Source: Akkermansia muciniphila
GTDB lineage: Bacteria; Verrucomicrobiota; Verrucomicrobiia; Verrucomicrobiales; Akkermansiaceae
Direction: 5' to 3'
NCBI GenBank assembly: GCA_945901795.1
Contig: CAMDLP010000003.1
Coordinates: 36,314 to 100,313, forward strand
DNA: 64,000 bases
Shown here: piece by piece, positions 27,405 through 37,462 of the stretch
Layout of the letters: each line of letters opens with the position of its first letter
Position numbering within the stretch: position 1 is the first letter of the stretch
Notes under the pieces: generated by a model
Seen by the model: the letters and a program-made list of their open reading frames with translations, nothing else
Told to the model about the DNA's origin: nothing
Databases searched by the model: none
Made by a program: the position numbers and the translations under genes

Positions 27405-28496
27405 CCCGATCACCGGCACCTCGCGCGGGGCATATTTCGAGACGGCTTTTGCAATGGCTGCGACGTGCTCAGGCGTGTTTCCACAGCAGCCACCTGCTAG
27501 ATTCAAGAGTCCCGCTTTGGCGAATTCTGCCATGTAGTCATACATGTGCTGAGGCTCCAAATCAAAGCCGGTGGGCGCGAGCGGGTTGGGCAGGCCGGCA
27601 TTCGGATAACAGGAAATGCAGGTGGCGGCGCACTCGGAGAGCTCTTCAAGGTGGGGCCGCATCAGGTCGGGACCGAGCGAGCAGTTCAAGCCGATGGCGA
27701 GCGGTTTGGTGTGGGCGAAGGCATTCCAGAGAGCTTCGACTTTTTGCGCGGAAATCATGGTTTCTCCACCCAGACCGACAGCGGCGGAGATGATGATGGG
27801 AAGGCGCACATGATCTTCGTCATAGACTTCCTGCACTGCCACGGCGGCGGCTTTGGCGTTGAGGGAATCAAAAATCGTCTCGATCATCAGAATGTCACAG
27901 CCGCCTTCGATCAGGCCGCGGACCTGGTGTTTGTAGGCGGCGAGCACTTGATCGAAGGTCACCACGCGGAAGCCCGAGTCGTTGGCATCCGGCGAGTTGG
28001 TTAGCGAGACCGTGAGCGGCCCGATGGCTCCGGCGACGTAGCGCTTGCGACCGGTGTCGGTGCCGATGTCATCCGCCCACTTGCGGCAGAGGCGCGAGGA
28101 CTCGACGTTCATTTCCCAAGCGAGGTCGTTGAGGAATCTGTCATCGAGGATTTTCTGGAAAAACTCGGGGTCTTTGCGACCGCCCTTTTCGCGCGGGTCC
28201 TCGACGAAAAACTCGCTCTGCGCGATGCCGGTCGCGGAAAACGTGTTGGTCTCGCAGATGTCCGAGCCCGCCTCGTAGAAGTGCTTGTGGATGTCGCCGA
28301 TGACTTCCGGGCGGGTGATCGAGAGGATGTCGCCGTTGTTCAGCAGATCCTTTTCGTTATCGGCAAATCGCGGACCACGGGCGGCGGCCTCGTCGAGTCC
28401 GTAAGTCCGGATCGTGGTGCCCATCGCCCCGTCGAGAACGAAGATTCGCTCGGCGAGGGCGCGTTGGATTTCGGCGGTAAAGTCCGGCTGCGGCAT
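27402..28496 (-). CDS. metH: Methionine synthase, homocysteine-binding half
   Basis: A 364-residue protein equal to the N-terminal homocysteine S-methyltransferase domain of MetH. It begins with the barrel motif RIFVLDGAMGTTIRTYGL and contains the zinc-ligand cysteines in GLNCSLGP and GGCCGNTPEHV. The C-terminus stops at PREVPVIG, the point where intact MetH continues through a short linker into the pterin domain. That domain begins the next gene downstream, after the GxxExxY cassette. All catalytic metal ligands are present, so it could work as a separate subunit. Confidence 0.92.
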   Translation of the reverse strand: MPQPDFTAEIQRALAERIFVLDGAMGTTIRTYGLDEAAARGPRFADNEKDLLNNGDILSITRPEVIGDIHKHFYEAGSDICETNTFSATGIAQSEFFVEDPREKGGRKDPEFFQKILDDRFLNDLAWEMNVESSRLCRKWADDIGTDTGRKRYVAGAIGPLTVSLTNSPDANDSGFRVVTFDQVLAAYKHQVRGLIEGGCDILMIETIFDSLNAKAAAVAVQEVYDEDHVRLPIIISAAVGLGGETMISAQKVEALWNAFAHTKPLAIGLNCSLGPDLMRPHLEELSECAATCISCYPNAGLPNPLAPTGFDLEPQHMYDYMAEFAKAGLLNLAGGCCGNTPEHVAAIAKAVSKYAPREVPVIG

Positions 28497-28568
28497 GGCT
28501 GGAAACTAGCCACAGCCCCACTCATTTCAAGTAACAAATCTTCATATCCAGATATGATGATGGGATGA

Positions 28569-30032
28569 TCAAACGAAGAACTCTTTCACCACTCTCGCCG
28601 GTTCGACGCCGGTGAGACGCTGGTCGAGTCCTTGGAATTTGAAACTAAGTCGTTCGTGCTCAAGACCGAGGGCGTGCAGCATGGTCGCGTGGAGATCGCG
28701 GATGTGAACAGGATCCTTGACGATGTTGTAGGACATCTCGTCGGTTTCGCCGTAAACTTGGCCCCCCTTGATACCGCCGCCGGCCATCCAGATGCTGAAA
28801 CAGCGCGGATGGTGGTCGCGACCGTAGTTGGTCTCGCTCAGATTGCCCTGCGAGTAGATCGTGCGCCCGAATTCCCCGCCCCAGACAACGAGCGTGTCTT
28901 CGAGCATGCCCCGTTGTTTGAGATCCTGAATCAGGCCGTAGCAACCTTGGTCCACGTCCTTGCACTGTGAGGCGAGGTCGCGCGGGAGATCGCCGTGCTG
29001 GTCCCAACCGCGGTGGAAAATCTGCACGAACCGGACACCGCGCTCGGCGAGTCGGCGGGCCATGATCGCGGAGCTCGCGAAGGTGCCGCGCTTCTTGCTG
29101 TCCTCGCCGTAAAGTTGATAGGTGCTCTCGGGCTCGCCGGAGAGGTCGGTGAGTTCCGGCACGGAGGCCTGCATCCGGAACGCCATTTCATACTGCTGGA
29201 TGCGGTTCTCGATTTCCGGATCGCGAATGGCCGAGAACGAACGGCGGTTCAAGTCATTCAGGCCGTCGAGCATGTTGCGGCGGGTTTCCCGCGAGATTCC
29301 GGCGCTGTCCTTGAGGAAAAGCACGGGATCGCCGAGCGAGCGGAGCGCCACGCCGGCGTGTTTGCCTGCCAGATAACCGGAGCCCCAGAGCCGCGAGGAA
29401 ATCGCCTGCACGTTCGCGAAGGGCGAGGTGTGTGCGGCGTGCAGCACGACGAAGGACGGCAGTTCCTCGTTCATCGAGCCGAGGCCGTAGGAAAGCCATG
29501 AGCCGAGCGACGCTTTTCCCGACTGCATCGAGCCGGTGCAGATCAACTGGTTGGCGGGCTCGTGGTTGATCGCGTCCGTGTGCATCGACTTGATGATGCA
29601 AAGGTCGTCCACCATTTTCGCGGTCCATGGCAGCAGCTCGCTGACCCACGCGCCGGACTGTCCGTGCTGTTGGAAATTGAAAATCGAGGGGGCCAGCGGG
29701 AAGTTCGCCTGGCCGGAAGTCATCCCGGTGAGGCGCTGACCCTGCTCCTTCAGCCAGCCGTTGAGGTCTTCCTTGAAGCGCTTTTTCAAGTCCGGCTTGT
29801 AGTCGAACAGGTCGAGCTGCGACGGCGCGCCGATGAGCGAAATGTAGATCACCCGCTTCGCCTTGGGGGCGATTTGCGGCAGCATGTTTTGAATACCGGC
29901 GAGGCTGTCAGCCGCGGAGACGCCGCGCTGGCCGAGCAAGGATGCGAGCGCGGCCATGCCGAGTCCGGTTCCGGACTTGCGGAAAAACTGGCGGCGGCTG
30001 TAGGCGGCGTTGTGGGATTCCAATGGGGTCAT
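28569..30032 (-). CDS. DUF1501 protein with Tat signal
   Basis: A 487-residue exported protein of the DUF1501 family, related to the sulfatase/alkaline-phosphatase fold. The Tat motif [10 protein letters not shown] is at residues 12-21, followed by a hydrophobic stretch. Conserved blocks include [48 protein letters not shown] and [14 protein letters not shown]. It follows the DUF1549/DUF1553 gene by 6 bp, the usual pairing in Planctomycetes and Verrucomicrobia. The biochemical role of these pairs is not established; polysaccharide degradation is often proposed. Confidence 0.9.
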   Translation of the reverse strand: MTPLESHNAAYSRRQFFRKSGTGLGMAALASLLGQRGVSAADSLAGIQNMLPQIAPKAKRVIYISLIGAPSQLDLFDYKPDLKKRFKEDLNGWLKEQGQRLTGMTSGQANFPLAPSIFNFQQHGQSGAWVSELLPWTAKMVDDLCIIKSMHTDAINHEPANQLICTGSMQSGKASLGSWLSYGLGSMNEELPSFVVLHAAHTSPFANVQAISSRLWGSGYLAGKHAGVALRSLGDPVLFLKDSAGISRETRRNMLDGLNDLNRRSFSAIRDPEIENRIQQYEMAFRMQASVPELTDLSGEPESTYQLYGEDSKKRGTFASSAIMARRLAERGVRFVQIFHRGWDQHGDLPRDLASQCKDVDQGCYGLIQDLKQRGMLEDTLVVWGGEFGRTIYSQGNLSETNYGRDHHPRCFSIWMAGGGIKGGQVYGETDEMSYNIVKDPVHIRDLHATMLHALGLEHERLSFKFQGLDQRLTGVEPARVVKEFFV

Positions 30033-30038
30033 CGCGGT

Positions 30039-33000
30039 TCAGCGGGTGATGGTTTCGTCGAGATTGAGGATCTGGCTGGCGAGAAGCGTCCAGGCGGCGA
30101 GTTCCGGAACATCCGCGTCCGGGCGCGGCGGCCTGGCTCCGGTGGTGATGAGCTTCATGGCCTCGTCCGGCTGCTGCCGGAAGGTCGCCAGTGCTGAATC
30201 GAGCGTTTTCCGGGCGATCCGCCGTTCTTCCGTATCAAAGGTTCTTCCGTCGAGACGCGCCGTGATGAAATCCAGGCGGGCGTCGAAATCCGTTTCCGAC
30301 TTCAGCGAGTTCGACGCCAGCTCGCGGGACGCCTCGACAAACTGCGGGTCGTTGAGCAGCACGAGCGCTTGCAGCGGCGTGTTGGTCAGGTCGCGCTGGA
30401 CGCAGAAGGTCTCGCGGGTCGGTGCGTTGAAAATCTCCATCGACGGCGGCGCGGCGGTGCGTTTCCACATCGTGTAGAGCGAGCGCCGGTAGAGCGCCTC
30501 GCCACTGTCCTGGCGGTAGGTCTTGGTGTTCGACTGGGGCATCGCGACCGCCTCCCAGATGCCTTCCGGCTGATAGGGCTTCACCGACGGGCCGCCGGTT
30601 TTCGTGGCGAGCAAGCCGGCCGAGGAAAGCGCGAGATCGCGGATCTGTTCGGCGTCGAGGCGGTGGCGCGGGCCGCGGGCGAGGAGTCGGTTAGATGGAT
30701 CTTTCTCAAGCTTCTCCGGCGTGACCACGCCGGACTGGCGGTAGGCGGCGGAGGTGACCATGAGCTTGATCATGTGCCGGTAGTTCCACTTGGAATCCAC
30801 GAACTCGGCGGCAAGCCAGTCGAGCAGTTTCGGGTGGCTCGGACGGGCACCCATGATCCCGAAGTCGGAATTCGTGGGGACGATGCCGGAGCCGAAAATA
30901 TAATACCAATTACGGTTCATGACCACGCGGGCCGGCAACGGGTTGGCCGGATCATTGAGCCAGCGGGCGAGGCCGAGGCGGTTCTTCGGCGCGTCGGCCG
31001 CCATCGGCGGCAGCACGGCGGGAGTGGTGGGGGTGACTTTCTCCCCCTTGTCGGCATAGCCGCCGCGGATCAGGACGTGGGCGAAGGGTTCCTCCTTTTT
31101 TTCCTCCATGACGAGCGAGACGGACCCGCGGGCACGCAGGGCAGCTTGCTCGGTCTTCAACCCATCCAGACGGGCACGCATCTCGCGGGATGGAGCATCG
31201 ATATTGGCGAGGAAGTATTGAAAGACCGACTCGACCTGTTCCTTGCTGCGCTTTTCCGGAGATAGGGAGACGATGTGCTGGAGCTCGATGTTCATCGCCA
31301 GCTTTGCAATCTCGTCACCGGAAAGCATACGCCGATAGAAACGGAAATCCTGGAGGGCGACCTTGCCGTTGAGTTTCGAATCGCCGCCGTGGCGGGACCC
31401 GAGGCGCAGCGGCACGGCGGTCTCGATGTTCCCGCCAACCGTATTCGGATAGGTTTTCGATCCGGCTTTTTTCCCATCGATGTAAATCGTGCTGGCCTGA
31501 TGGCCGGAAATGGATCCGTCAAAGGTGACCATGACGTGCTGCCACTTGCCGGAGGTCAATGTCGCGTCCGCGAGGACTTTGTTAGCCGACTTGTCCCAGG
31601 AATCGATGACATGATAGGCGGGCCTGCCGCCCTCCAGATAGAGATCCCAGCCGCGGAACGCCTCCGCGGGATTCATGCGGGCGATGACGGCACCGGTCGG
31701 CTTGCCCTCCACCCGGAGGAAGCCGCCGAAAGTGACGCGGTCGGCTCGTGAGAAACTTCCGATGTCGCCGAGCTCCACGGGCTCGCCACTGACGACCGGG
31801 GCTTTTCCGAGAGGAGCATCGATCCGCTCAAGCGTGGTCGGCCATTCGCGCGGTTTCCCATCGACCAGACCGCGCAACGGGCCGTCCGCTTCATTGAGCG
31901 GCAGGTGGATCGCCAGCGTGGAGTCGATCTCGCGCGCGGGCTCGATGGCGGCGGCGGCGAGCCAGGTGGCGAACTCCGGGCGCGCCGCGCCGCCACGGGC
32001 GGCCATTTGTTTTTCCACCTCGGAAATCCCGCTGGCGAGGGCACCCCAGCGCTGCCGGTCTTCCATCAGAGGCACGAAGACGTTGGGCGGATGTTCCGCC
32101 TTGTTGCCGTCGAGTGCCGACATCGGGGTGTTCCGGAAGAAGGCGGTTAGGGAATAGAACTCCTTGGTCGAGACCGGATCGAACTTGTGGTCGTGGCAGG
32201 CCGCGCAGCCGGTGGTCAGGCCGAGCCAGATCGCGGAGACGGTTTCCACGCGGTCCTTGGCGTAGATCGCATCGTATTCATCGGCGATCGCGCCGCCCTC
32301 GCCGGTGGTGGCGAGGCAACGGGAGAAACCGGTGGCGACGAGCTGGTCGAGCGAGCGGTCAGGCAGCAGGTCGCCGGCGATTTGCTCGGTGGTGAACTGG
32401 TCCCACGGCATGTTCGCTTGGAAGGCCCGGATCACCCAGTCACGGTAAGGCCAGATGGCGCGGTAGTTATCGATGTGGATGCCGTGGGTGTCCGCGTAGC
32501 GGGCGGCGTCGAGCCAGTGGCGGGCGAAATGCTCGGCGCTGGCGGTGGTCGCGAGCAGTTGGTCGGCCGCCGCTTCGACAGCCGCCTGCGGATTCCCGGC
32601 AGCGGATTTCTTGAAAGCCTCGATCGCTTCCGGAGTGGGCGGCAGGCCGGTCAGGTCGAGGTGCAGGCGGCGGTAAAAGCGTGCGGGATCTTCCGGCGGA
32701 TTGGCTTTCAGACCGGCTTCATCGAGTTTTTCGGCGATGAAGCGGTCGATGGGATTGGCCGCCCAGCTCGCACCGGCGGCGGGTGGCTCCGGCCTCTTGA
32801 CCTGCGCGAACGCCCAATGCGGCTCATACTCCGCGCCTTGTTCGATCCAGCGCTCGAGCAAGGCGATTTCCCGCGGAGCCATCGTCTTGTGACTCTTCGG
32901 CGGCGGCATGATCGAGTCGGGGTCCTTTTCGTGGAGCCGCTTCACCAGCTCGGACTCCGCCGGATTTCCCTTGAGGATCACGGGTTTGCCATCCTCGCGG

Positions 33001-33296
33001 GGGACGAACGCGTCCTCCACCCGGTCGAGCCGCAGCGGCGCTTTCTTGGGCTCACGCGTCCCGGAATCCGGGCCGTGGCAGTGGTAGCAATACTCGGAAA
33101 GGACGGGCTGGATGTGCTCGTTGAAGGAAACTTTCTCCGGCAGGGACACTTTCACGGGCTCCTTGACCACCGGTGCCGCGAGCTCTTCAGCGGGTGCCGG
33201 CGAACTCGAAACTTTCGAAGACGAGGAATCGCAGCCCACCAAGAAACCGGGCACGAGAAGGCCAAGCGCGGCGAGAGAGCGGAAACGATTTTTCAT
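30039..33296 (-). CDS. Planctomycete-type cytochrome c / DUF1549 / LamG / DUF1553 lipoprotein
   Basis: A 1085-residue predicted lipoprotein (lipobox VPGFLVGC, Cys about residue 22). The PSD1 cytochrome-c-like domain has the heme site YCYHCHGPD near residue 65. A DUF1549 region (FIAEKLDEAGLKANP, GLTTGCAACHDHKFDP) follows, with a second CxxCH. In the middle is a LamG-like fold (about 490-640, FDGSISGHQASTIYIDGKKAG). DUF1553 fills the C-terminal third (NRLGLARWLNDPANPLPARV, TPLQALVLLNDPQFVEASR). The ATG at 33296 is chosen for the lipoprotein signal. It is probably a surface-located redox partner of the following DUF1501 protein. Confidence 0.88.
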   Translation of the reverse strand: MKNRFRSLAALGLLVPGFLVGCDSSSSKVSSSPAPAEELAAPVVKEPVKVSLPEKVSFNEHIQPVLSEYCYHCHGPDSGTREPKKAPLRLDRVEDAFVPREDGKPVILKGNPAESELVKRLHEKDPDSIMPPPKSHKTMAPREIALLERWIEQGAEYEPHWAFAQVKRPEPPAAGASWAANPIDRFIAEKLDEAGLKANPPEDPARFYRRLHLDLTGLPPTPEAIEAFKKSAAGNPQAAVEAAADQLLATTASAEHFARHWLDAARYADTHGIHIDNYRAIWPYRDWVIRAFQANMPWDQFTTEQIAGDLLPDRSLDQLVATGFSRCLATTGEGGAIADEYDAIYAKDRVETVSAIWLGLTTGCAACHDHKFDPVSTKEFYSLTAFFRNTPMSALDGNKAEHPPNVFVPLMEDRQRWGALASGISEVEKQMAARGGAARPEFATWLAAAAIEPAREIDSTLAIHLPLNEADGPLRGLVDGKPREWPTTLERIDAPLGKAPVVSGEPVELGDIGSFSRADRVTFGGFLRVEGKPTGAVIARMNPAEAFRGWDLYLEGGRPAYHVIDSWDKSANKVLADATLTSGKWQHVMVTFDGSISGHQASTIYIDGKKAGSKTYPNTVGGNIETAVPLRLGSRHGGDSKLNGKVALQDFRFYRRMLSGDEIAKLAMNIELQHIVSLSPEKRSKEQVESVFQYFLANIDAPSREMRARLDGLKTEQAALRARGSVSLVMEEKKEEPFAHVLIRGGYADKGEKVTPTTPAVLPPMAADAPKNRLGLARWLNDPANPLPARVVMNRNWYYIFGSGIVPTNSDFGIMGARPSHPKLLDWLAAEFVDSKWNYRHMIKLMVTSAAYRQSGVVTPEKLEKDPSNRLLARGPRHRLDAEQIRDLALSSAGLLATKTGGPSVKPYQPEGIWEAVAMPQSNTKTYRQDSGEALYRRSLYTMWKRTAAPPSMEIFNAPTRETFCVQRDLTNTPLQALVLLNDPQFVEASRELASNSLKSETDFDARLDFITARLDGRTFDTEERRIARKTLDSALATFRQQPDEAMKLITTGARPPRPDADVPELAAWTLLASQILNLDETITR

Positions 33297-33369
33297 GGAG
33301 TTAGATAAACGCCGGGACCGCCGGGATTCTTTCGAAATTTGTGGTCCCGCCAGGATTTTTGCTTGCCGG

Positions 33370-33393
33370 CCCGACTGAGACAGTCGGGACACC
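33370..33393 (+). repeat. REP-like palindrome, copy 3
   Basis: CCCGACTGAGACAGTCGGG followed by ACACC, a perfect 8-bp stem around AGA. It lies just after the peroxiredoxin stop in the spacer before the lipoprotein gene. Confidence 0.7.
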
Positions 33394-33398
33394 TTGGT

Positions 33399-33908
33399 TT
33401 ACTGAGTGGCGAGGAATTTCAGCACGTCCTCGGCCTGCTTGTCGGTGGAGGCGGTGGTGTCGCTCCAGACGAGTTTGCCGTCCTTGAAAAGGAAGGCCTG
33501 GCGCTTGGCGAAGCCGAGGGTTTTCGGCACTCCGAAGGCGTCGATGACTTTGGCGTCTGAGTCGGCGAGCAGGTCGAAGGGCAGCTTGTATTTGTCCTTG
33601 AAGGCTTTTTGGGCGGGCACCTTGTCCGCACTCACGCCGAAGATTTTCACGCCCTTGTCAGTCAGCGCGGCGTAGGAATCGCGGAGACTGCATGCCTGCT
33701 TGGTGCAGCCGGGGGTGTCGGATTTCGGATAGAAATAGACCAGGGTGAAGCTCTTGGCCGCGGCTTCGGCGAGTTTCACCAACTGGTCATCCTGGTTTTT
33801 TTGCTCCACGACGGGGATTGGCGAGCCCACGGCGAGCGGCTCGGCGAGCGCGTTGCTGGCGAAGATGCCGGTGGAAACGGCGGTGAGGATCTGGCTGAGT
33901 CGTTTCAT
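33399..33908 (-). CDS. Exported peroxiredoxin (AhpC/TSA, BCP-like)
   Basis: A 169-residue thiol peroxidase with an N-terminal signal peptide (MKRLSQILTAVSTGIFASNALA). The active-site region reads YFYPKSDTPGCTKQACSLRD; the first cysteine is the peroxidatic one and a second lies five residues later, as in PrxQ/BCP enzymes. The following FGVSADKVPAQKAFKDKYKLPFDLL stretch is also typical. It would remove peroxides in the periplasm. The ATG at 33908 opens the signal peptide; longer in-frame extension overlaps the upstream gene and is rejected. Confidence 0.9.
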   Translation of the reverse strand: MKRLSQILTAVSTGIFASNALAEPLAVGSPIPVVEQKNQDDQLVKLAEAAAKSFTLVYFYPKSDTPGCTKQACSLRDSYAALTDKGVKIFGVSADKVPAQKAFKDKYKLPFDLLADSDAKVIDAFGVPKTLGFAKRQAFLFKDGKLVWSDTTASTDKQAEDVLKFLATQ

Positions 33909-33964
33909 CGCTGCGACCCTTGCACCGTATTTGGAAATGGCAACCGCGAGTTGCGATTTCGGCG

Positions 33965-35341
33965 TCACGGCGGATCTGCCCCGCGGCTGAAAATGGCGTC
34001 CATGCGATCGAGATATTTCGAGAGCTCGTCGTTGCGGCGGTGCGGGTTGGCCTTGAGCCGGTCCTTGAGGCGCATGTAGTCGTCGAAGGCGCCGCTGGTT
34101 TCGCGGGCGCGGGTGATTTCGAACCAATCGAGATAATCGCGGGCACGTTTGGCCTTGGCGGTCATGGTGGCGCGGCGTTCGTCGAGGGCGGTTAGCTGGT
34201 TGGCGACTTCGCTGGTTTTGTTTTTCGCGAGGGCGCTGAGAACGATCTGATACTCGGCGAGCAGCGGGCGGCATGACGGGAAGCAGCGGTAGCTGAGGCG
34301 GACGAGGGCGTCCTGGGCGAGCCTGACCGCGCCGACGCGCTCGGGCTCGGGAAGCGCGGCGAGCTCGGGCCAGGCGGCGAGTTCTTTCTGTTGGACGATG
34401 CCTTCCGCGGTGCGGAAATTCAGCCGCAGCGCCTCGTTGAGCGCGGTCTCGGTCCGGGCGATGGTGAGGATGTCGGTGGCGAGATTCCGGTCGCCGATGT
34501 TAGCCAACTGGAGCGCCCACCATTTCGAGAGACTCGTCTCGGATAGATTGAGCTCGGGGAAATGTTTGCGGAGCAAGGCGGGCGTCTCGCCCTCGAAGGC
34601 GGCGACTTCGGTTAGGAACGTGAGGAAGCCTTCCTTGCCCTGCGGCTGCTGGAGCAGGGCCATCACGAGGGAGCCAGCGGAGACCCGGAACGCGGCGCGC
34701 ATCGCGGCGTCCATTTCCTCGAAGCCGCGCTCGTCGAGGGCGAAAATCTCGTCGATTTTGAAGAGGCCGCCGGTTTTGAAAAGCGCTTCATAAAGCCGCC
34801 GGTCGCTCTGGTTGAGCCGCCACGCGGTGGCTTCGCGGAGGCCGTCCACCAGCCAGGGCGGCACGAAAAACCGGCCACCGGATTCCTGCGTCGGTAGTCC
34901 GCGGAGGGCGCGCTCGTAAATCAGCGCGCCGGTGACGGCGTGCTTGAAGCGCTCGTGCTCGATGCCGCGGCTGAGGTGGACATCAAGCCGCAGCCCGTAG
35001 CCGACATCACTCACTAGAATCTGGATCGCCACGGTCCGCAGCGGCATGGGATCGCCGGATTTCCCGTGTAAATCGATGGCGACCGGGACTTTCCACTCGC
35101 CCTTTTCCTCGGTCAGGCGGAACAGTTCGTCTTTCGCGTCCTCCGCGAGTTGGGCGACGGTGGTGCGGTCCTGGGGCTCTCCGCCGGAGACGCGGAACTG
35201 CTTGGTGCGGCTGATCACCCGGTCCATGCCATCGAGTTTGAGTGGCTCCGGCGGCTCGACAACTTGCACGGCGCGGGGGATTTCCTCCGCGAGCGTCAGC
35301 GCGGTGCAAAGGAATCCCAGAAACAGAAAGCGGTGAGTCAT
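33965..35341 (-). CDS. Exported protein of unknown function
   Basis: A 458-residue protein with a signal peptide (MTHRFLFLGFLCTALTLAEE). The rest is soluble and mostly helical, with PPWLVDGLREATAWRLNQSD, a motif that recalls a gluzincin-like peptidase context, but no HExxH motif is visible. The C-terminus is charged. It ends 56 bp before the peroxiredoxin start and begins 6 bp after the next upstream stop, so it belongs to a leftward run of small envelope genes. The ATG at 35341 is used; a TTG two codons earlier is possible. Family not recognised. Confidence 0.75.
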   Translation of the reverse strand: MTHRFLFLGFLCTALTLAEEIPRAVQVVEPPEPLKLDGMDRVISRTKQFRVSGGEPQDRTTVAQLAEDAKDELFRLTEEKGEWKVPVAIDLHGKSGDPMPLRTVAIQILVSDVGYGLRLDVHLSRGIEHERFKHAVTGALIYERALRGLPTQESGGRFFVPPWLVDGLREATAWRLNQSDRRLYEALFKTGGLFKIDEIFALDERGFEEMDAAMRAAFRVSAGSLVMALLQQPQGKEGFLTFLTEVAAFEGETPALLRKHFPELNLSETSLSKWWALQLANIGDRNLATDILTIARTETALNEALRLNFRTAEGIVQQKELAAWPELAALPEPERVGAVRLAQDALVRLSYRCFPSCRPLLAEYQIVLSALAKNKTSEVANQLTALDERRATMTAKAKRARDYLDWFEITRARETSGAFDDYMRLKDRLKANPHRRNDELSKYLDRMDAIFSRGADPP

Positions 35342-35347
35342 TTCCAA

Positions 35348-36046
35348 TTAGAAAACCTTCGGCATGCCTTGTTGGCCCATCGGCTCGCGGGGGTCGAGAA
35401 CGAGGCGGTCGTTCTCAATGGTAATGCGCGCCATTTCGCGGAACGCGAGCTCGATTTCCTCGGGAAACGCCGCGGCGAGCTTCTCGTAAGCAGGCATGAC
35501 TAACAGCAGGAATCCCTGCGGCACCACCAGTTTCCCGAAGCGCCCGCCCCGCGGAGGATTGGGGAAATCTTGGTGATAGGGACCGCCGTGCATTTGAATC
35601 TCGGTGTTGGCGCCTTTCGGGCCATCCATCCGGGCGACCTGCAGATACATCGAGACGGTGAACGGCGCGCCCAGGAAATTCCGCGCCATCACCACTTCCG
35701 CACGGCCGTCTTCGAGCCGCACCCAGACGCGGTCTAGGGTGACTTTTCCTTCGAGGAAACCGCCTTGTTTGACGGCCAGCGTGCGGGCCAGCCATTGGTT
35801 AATTTCGGTTTCCGAGAGAGTGACGGGATAGCCGCGGACGATCGCGTTTTTCAAAACCGCCTTCATTTCCCGCTCGGTCCCCGGCTTGGCGGCCGCCGGG
35901 CCGTAGCCGCCGAGATCGGTTAAATCCTGTGGCTGGACGATGAAGAAAACCGCCGCGCCGAGGCCGATGCAGGGCACCAGCAGGATTAGAAATAGCAGCT
36001 TCGAGAGACATCCGCCGCCGGATTTGGGCTTTTTGGGTTCGGCCAT
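35348..36046 (-). CDS. Membrane-anchored conserved hypothetical protein
   Basis: A 232-residue protein. A lysine/glycine-rich start (MAEPKKPKSGGGCL) is followed by one transmembrane segment (about 17-38, FLILLVPCIGLGAAVFFIVQ). The remainder is periplasmic, with LSETEINQWLARTL resembling membrane-anchored proteins that have a conserved INxWL motif, and a late hydrophobic patch PQGFLLLVMPAYEKLA. It sits 6 bp upstream of the exported unknown gene, which is probably co-expressed. No function can be assigned. Confidence 0.75.
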   Translation of the reverse strand: MAEPKKPKSGGGCLSKLLFLILLVPCIGLGAAVFFIVQPQDLTDLGGYGPAAAKPGTEREMKAVLKNAIVRGYPVTLSETEINQWLARTLAVKQGGFLEGKVTLDRVWVRLEDGRAEVVMARNFLGAPFTVSMYLQVARMDGPKGANTEIQMHGGPYHQDFPNPPRGGRFGKLVVPQGFLLLVMPAYEKLAAAFPEEIELAFREMARITIENDRLVLDPREPMGQQGMPKVF

Positions 36047-36101
36047 GGGCTGGGTGATTAGCACGGCCAGGGCGACTTGCAAAGCCTCCCTTCGGAAAGC
36101 G

Positions 36102-36377
36102 TCATTCCGTGGACTTCGGCGCGGCGGCGGGTGCGACCGGTGGTGGCGCGCTCGCCGCCCCGTCCGCCTTGGCTCCGGCCTGGTAAGACGAGGAGCGGTA
36201 GTCGGTTTGGTAAAATCCCGCGCCTTTAAAAATGATCCCGCCGCCGGTGCCAAGCAGCCGTTTCACCTTGCCGCCGCAGCCGGGCTGCGGGCAGTCGGTC
36301 AGTTTCGCATCGTTCATGCTTTGAAAGATCTCGAAGCGCTTCGCGCATTTTTCACATTCGTAATCGTAGTTTGGCAT
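36102..36377 (-). CDS. FmdB-type zinc-ribbon protein
   Basis: A 91-residue regulatory-type zinc ribbon. The family start PNYDYECEKCAKRFEIFQSM has the first CxxC; the second knuckle is DCPQPGCGGKVKRLL, and IIFKGAGFYQTDYRSS is the usual third block. The C-terminal 25 residues are Ala/Pro-rich and low-complexity. Divergent from hprK, with a 107-bp shared upstream region. The role of FmdB proteins is poorly known; a regulatory role has been suggested for some members. Confidence 0.88.
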   Translation of the reverse strand: MPNYDYECEKCAKRFEIFQSMNDAKLTDCPQPGCGGKVKRLLGTGGGIIFKGAGFYQTDYRSSSYQAGAKADGAASAPPPVAPAAAPKSTE

Positions 36378-36484
36378 GGTCCTTGGCGCGTCTTGTAACA
36401 CGTTCCGCCTCCCGCGCAACCCCGGCGTGGATTGTGGGAGGATTTCGCGTGCCGTGGGCGATTTGATCTGGTTGAGTCACCGCC

Positions 36485-37438
36485 ATGCCTCCCCGCGTCA
36501 AGACCGTCGCCTCGATTTCCGTCGAGAAATTTTTCGATGCCCATGCCACCTCGCTCGGATTGACGCTGCATGGCGAGCGCGTCGGCTTCGACCGCCTGAT
36601 CAGCGAGCCGGCCATGAACCGCCCGGGCCTCGCACTGGCCGGGTTTTTCTCCTACTTCGCCAAGAAGCGCGTGCAGGTGCTCGGCAACTCCGAGCTCGCT
36701 TACTTGAAAAAACTCCCCGAGGCGATGCGCGTGGACCGCTTCCGCCGGATGTGCGACCGCGACATCCCTTGCATCGTCGTCGCCCGCGGCTCGAAGCTCG
36801 ACGCCAACCTAACCGCCGTGACCGAGGAGCACGGCATCCCGGTCCTCGGCACCTCGCAGGTCACCATGAATTTCCTCAACGCCGCCACCATCCGGCTCGA
36901 ACACGAATTCGCCCCCAGCGTCACCCTCCACGGCTGCATGGTGGACATGCGCGGCATCGGCGTCCTGATCATCGGCAAAAGCGGCTCGGGGAAATCAGAG
37001 ACCGCCATCGGCCTGCTAGAGCGCGGCGCATCGCTCGTCGCCGACGACATGGTCCGCATCAAATACGTCGGCGGCGAGCTGGTGGCGACCTCGCCGGACC
37101 TCTCCCGCGGCTACATGGAGATCCGCGGCATCGGCATCATCAACGTCGCCAACCTCTACGGCCTCGCCTCGATCCGCCCGGACAAGCGGCTCGACCTCGT
37201 CGTCACCCTCAAGCCGCAGGCCGATCTCAACGAAGTGGACCGCGTCGGGCTCCAACAGAAAACTTACGAGATCCTCGGCCAGCACGTCGTCCACGTCGAG
37301 ATTCCCGTCGGCCCCGGCCGCGACACCGCGCGGATGGTCACCATCGCCGCGCTCGACCAGCAGCTCCGCCGCCTCGGTTACAACATGGCCGACGAGTTCA
37401 ACCAGAAACTGCTCAGCCACATGTCCGGCGGCAAGTGA
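36485..37438 (+). CDS. hprK: HPr kinase/phosphorylase
   Basis: A 317-residue bifunctional enzyme that phosphorylates and dephosphorylates HPr on serine. The N-terminal domain begins [20 protein letters not shown]. The P-loop GKSGSGKS lies at residues 164-171 after [12 protein letters not shown], and the C-terminal signature [24 protein letters not shown] is complete. The start ATG at 36485 lies 107 bp from the divergent FmdB gene. HprK together with ptsI (49.7 kb), with no sugar permease seen, points to a regulatory phosphotransfer chain rather than sugar uptake. Confidence 0.95.
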   Translation: MPPRVKTVASISVEKFFDAHATSLGLTLHGERVGFDRLISEPAMNRPGLALAGFFSYFAKKRVQVLGNSELAYLKKLPEAMRVDRFRRMCDRDIPCIVVARGSKLDANLTAVTEEHGIPVLGTSQVTMNFLNAATIRLEHEFAPSVTLHGCMVDMRGIGVLIIGKSGSGKSETAIGLLERGASLVADDMVRIKYVGGELVATSPDLSRGYMEIRGIGIINVANLYGLASIRPDKRLDLVVTLKPQADLNEVDRVGLQQKTYEILGQHVVHVEIPVGPGRDTARMVTIAALDQQLRRLGYNMADEFNQKLLSHMSGGK

Positions 37439-37462
37439 TTCACCCCGGAAACCATCCATACC

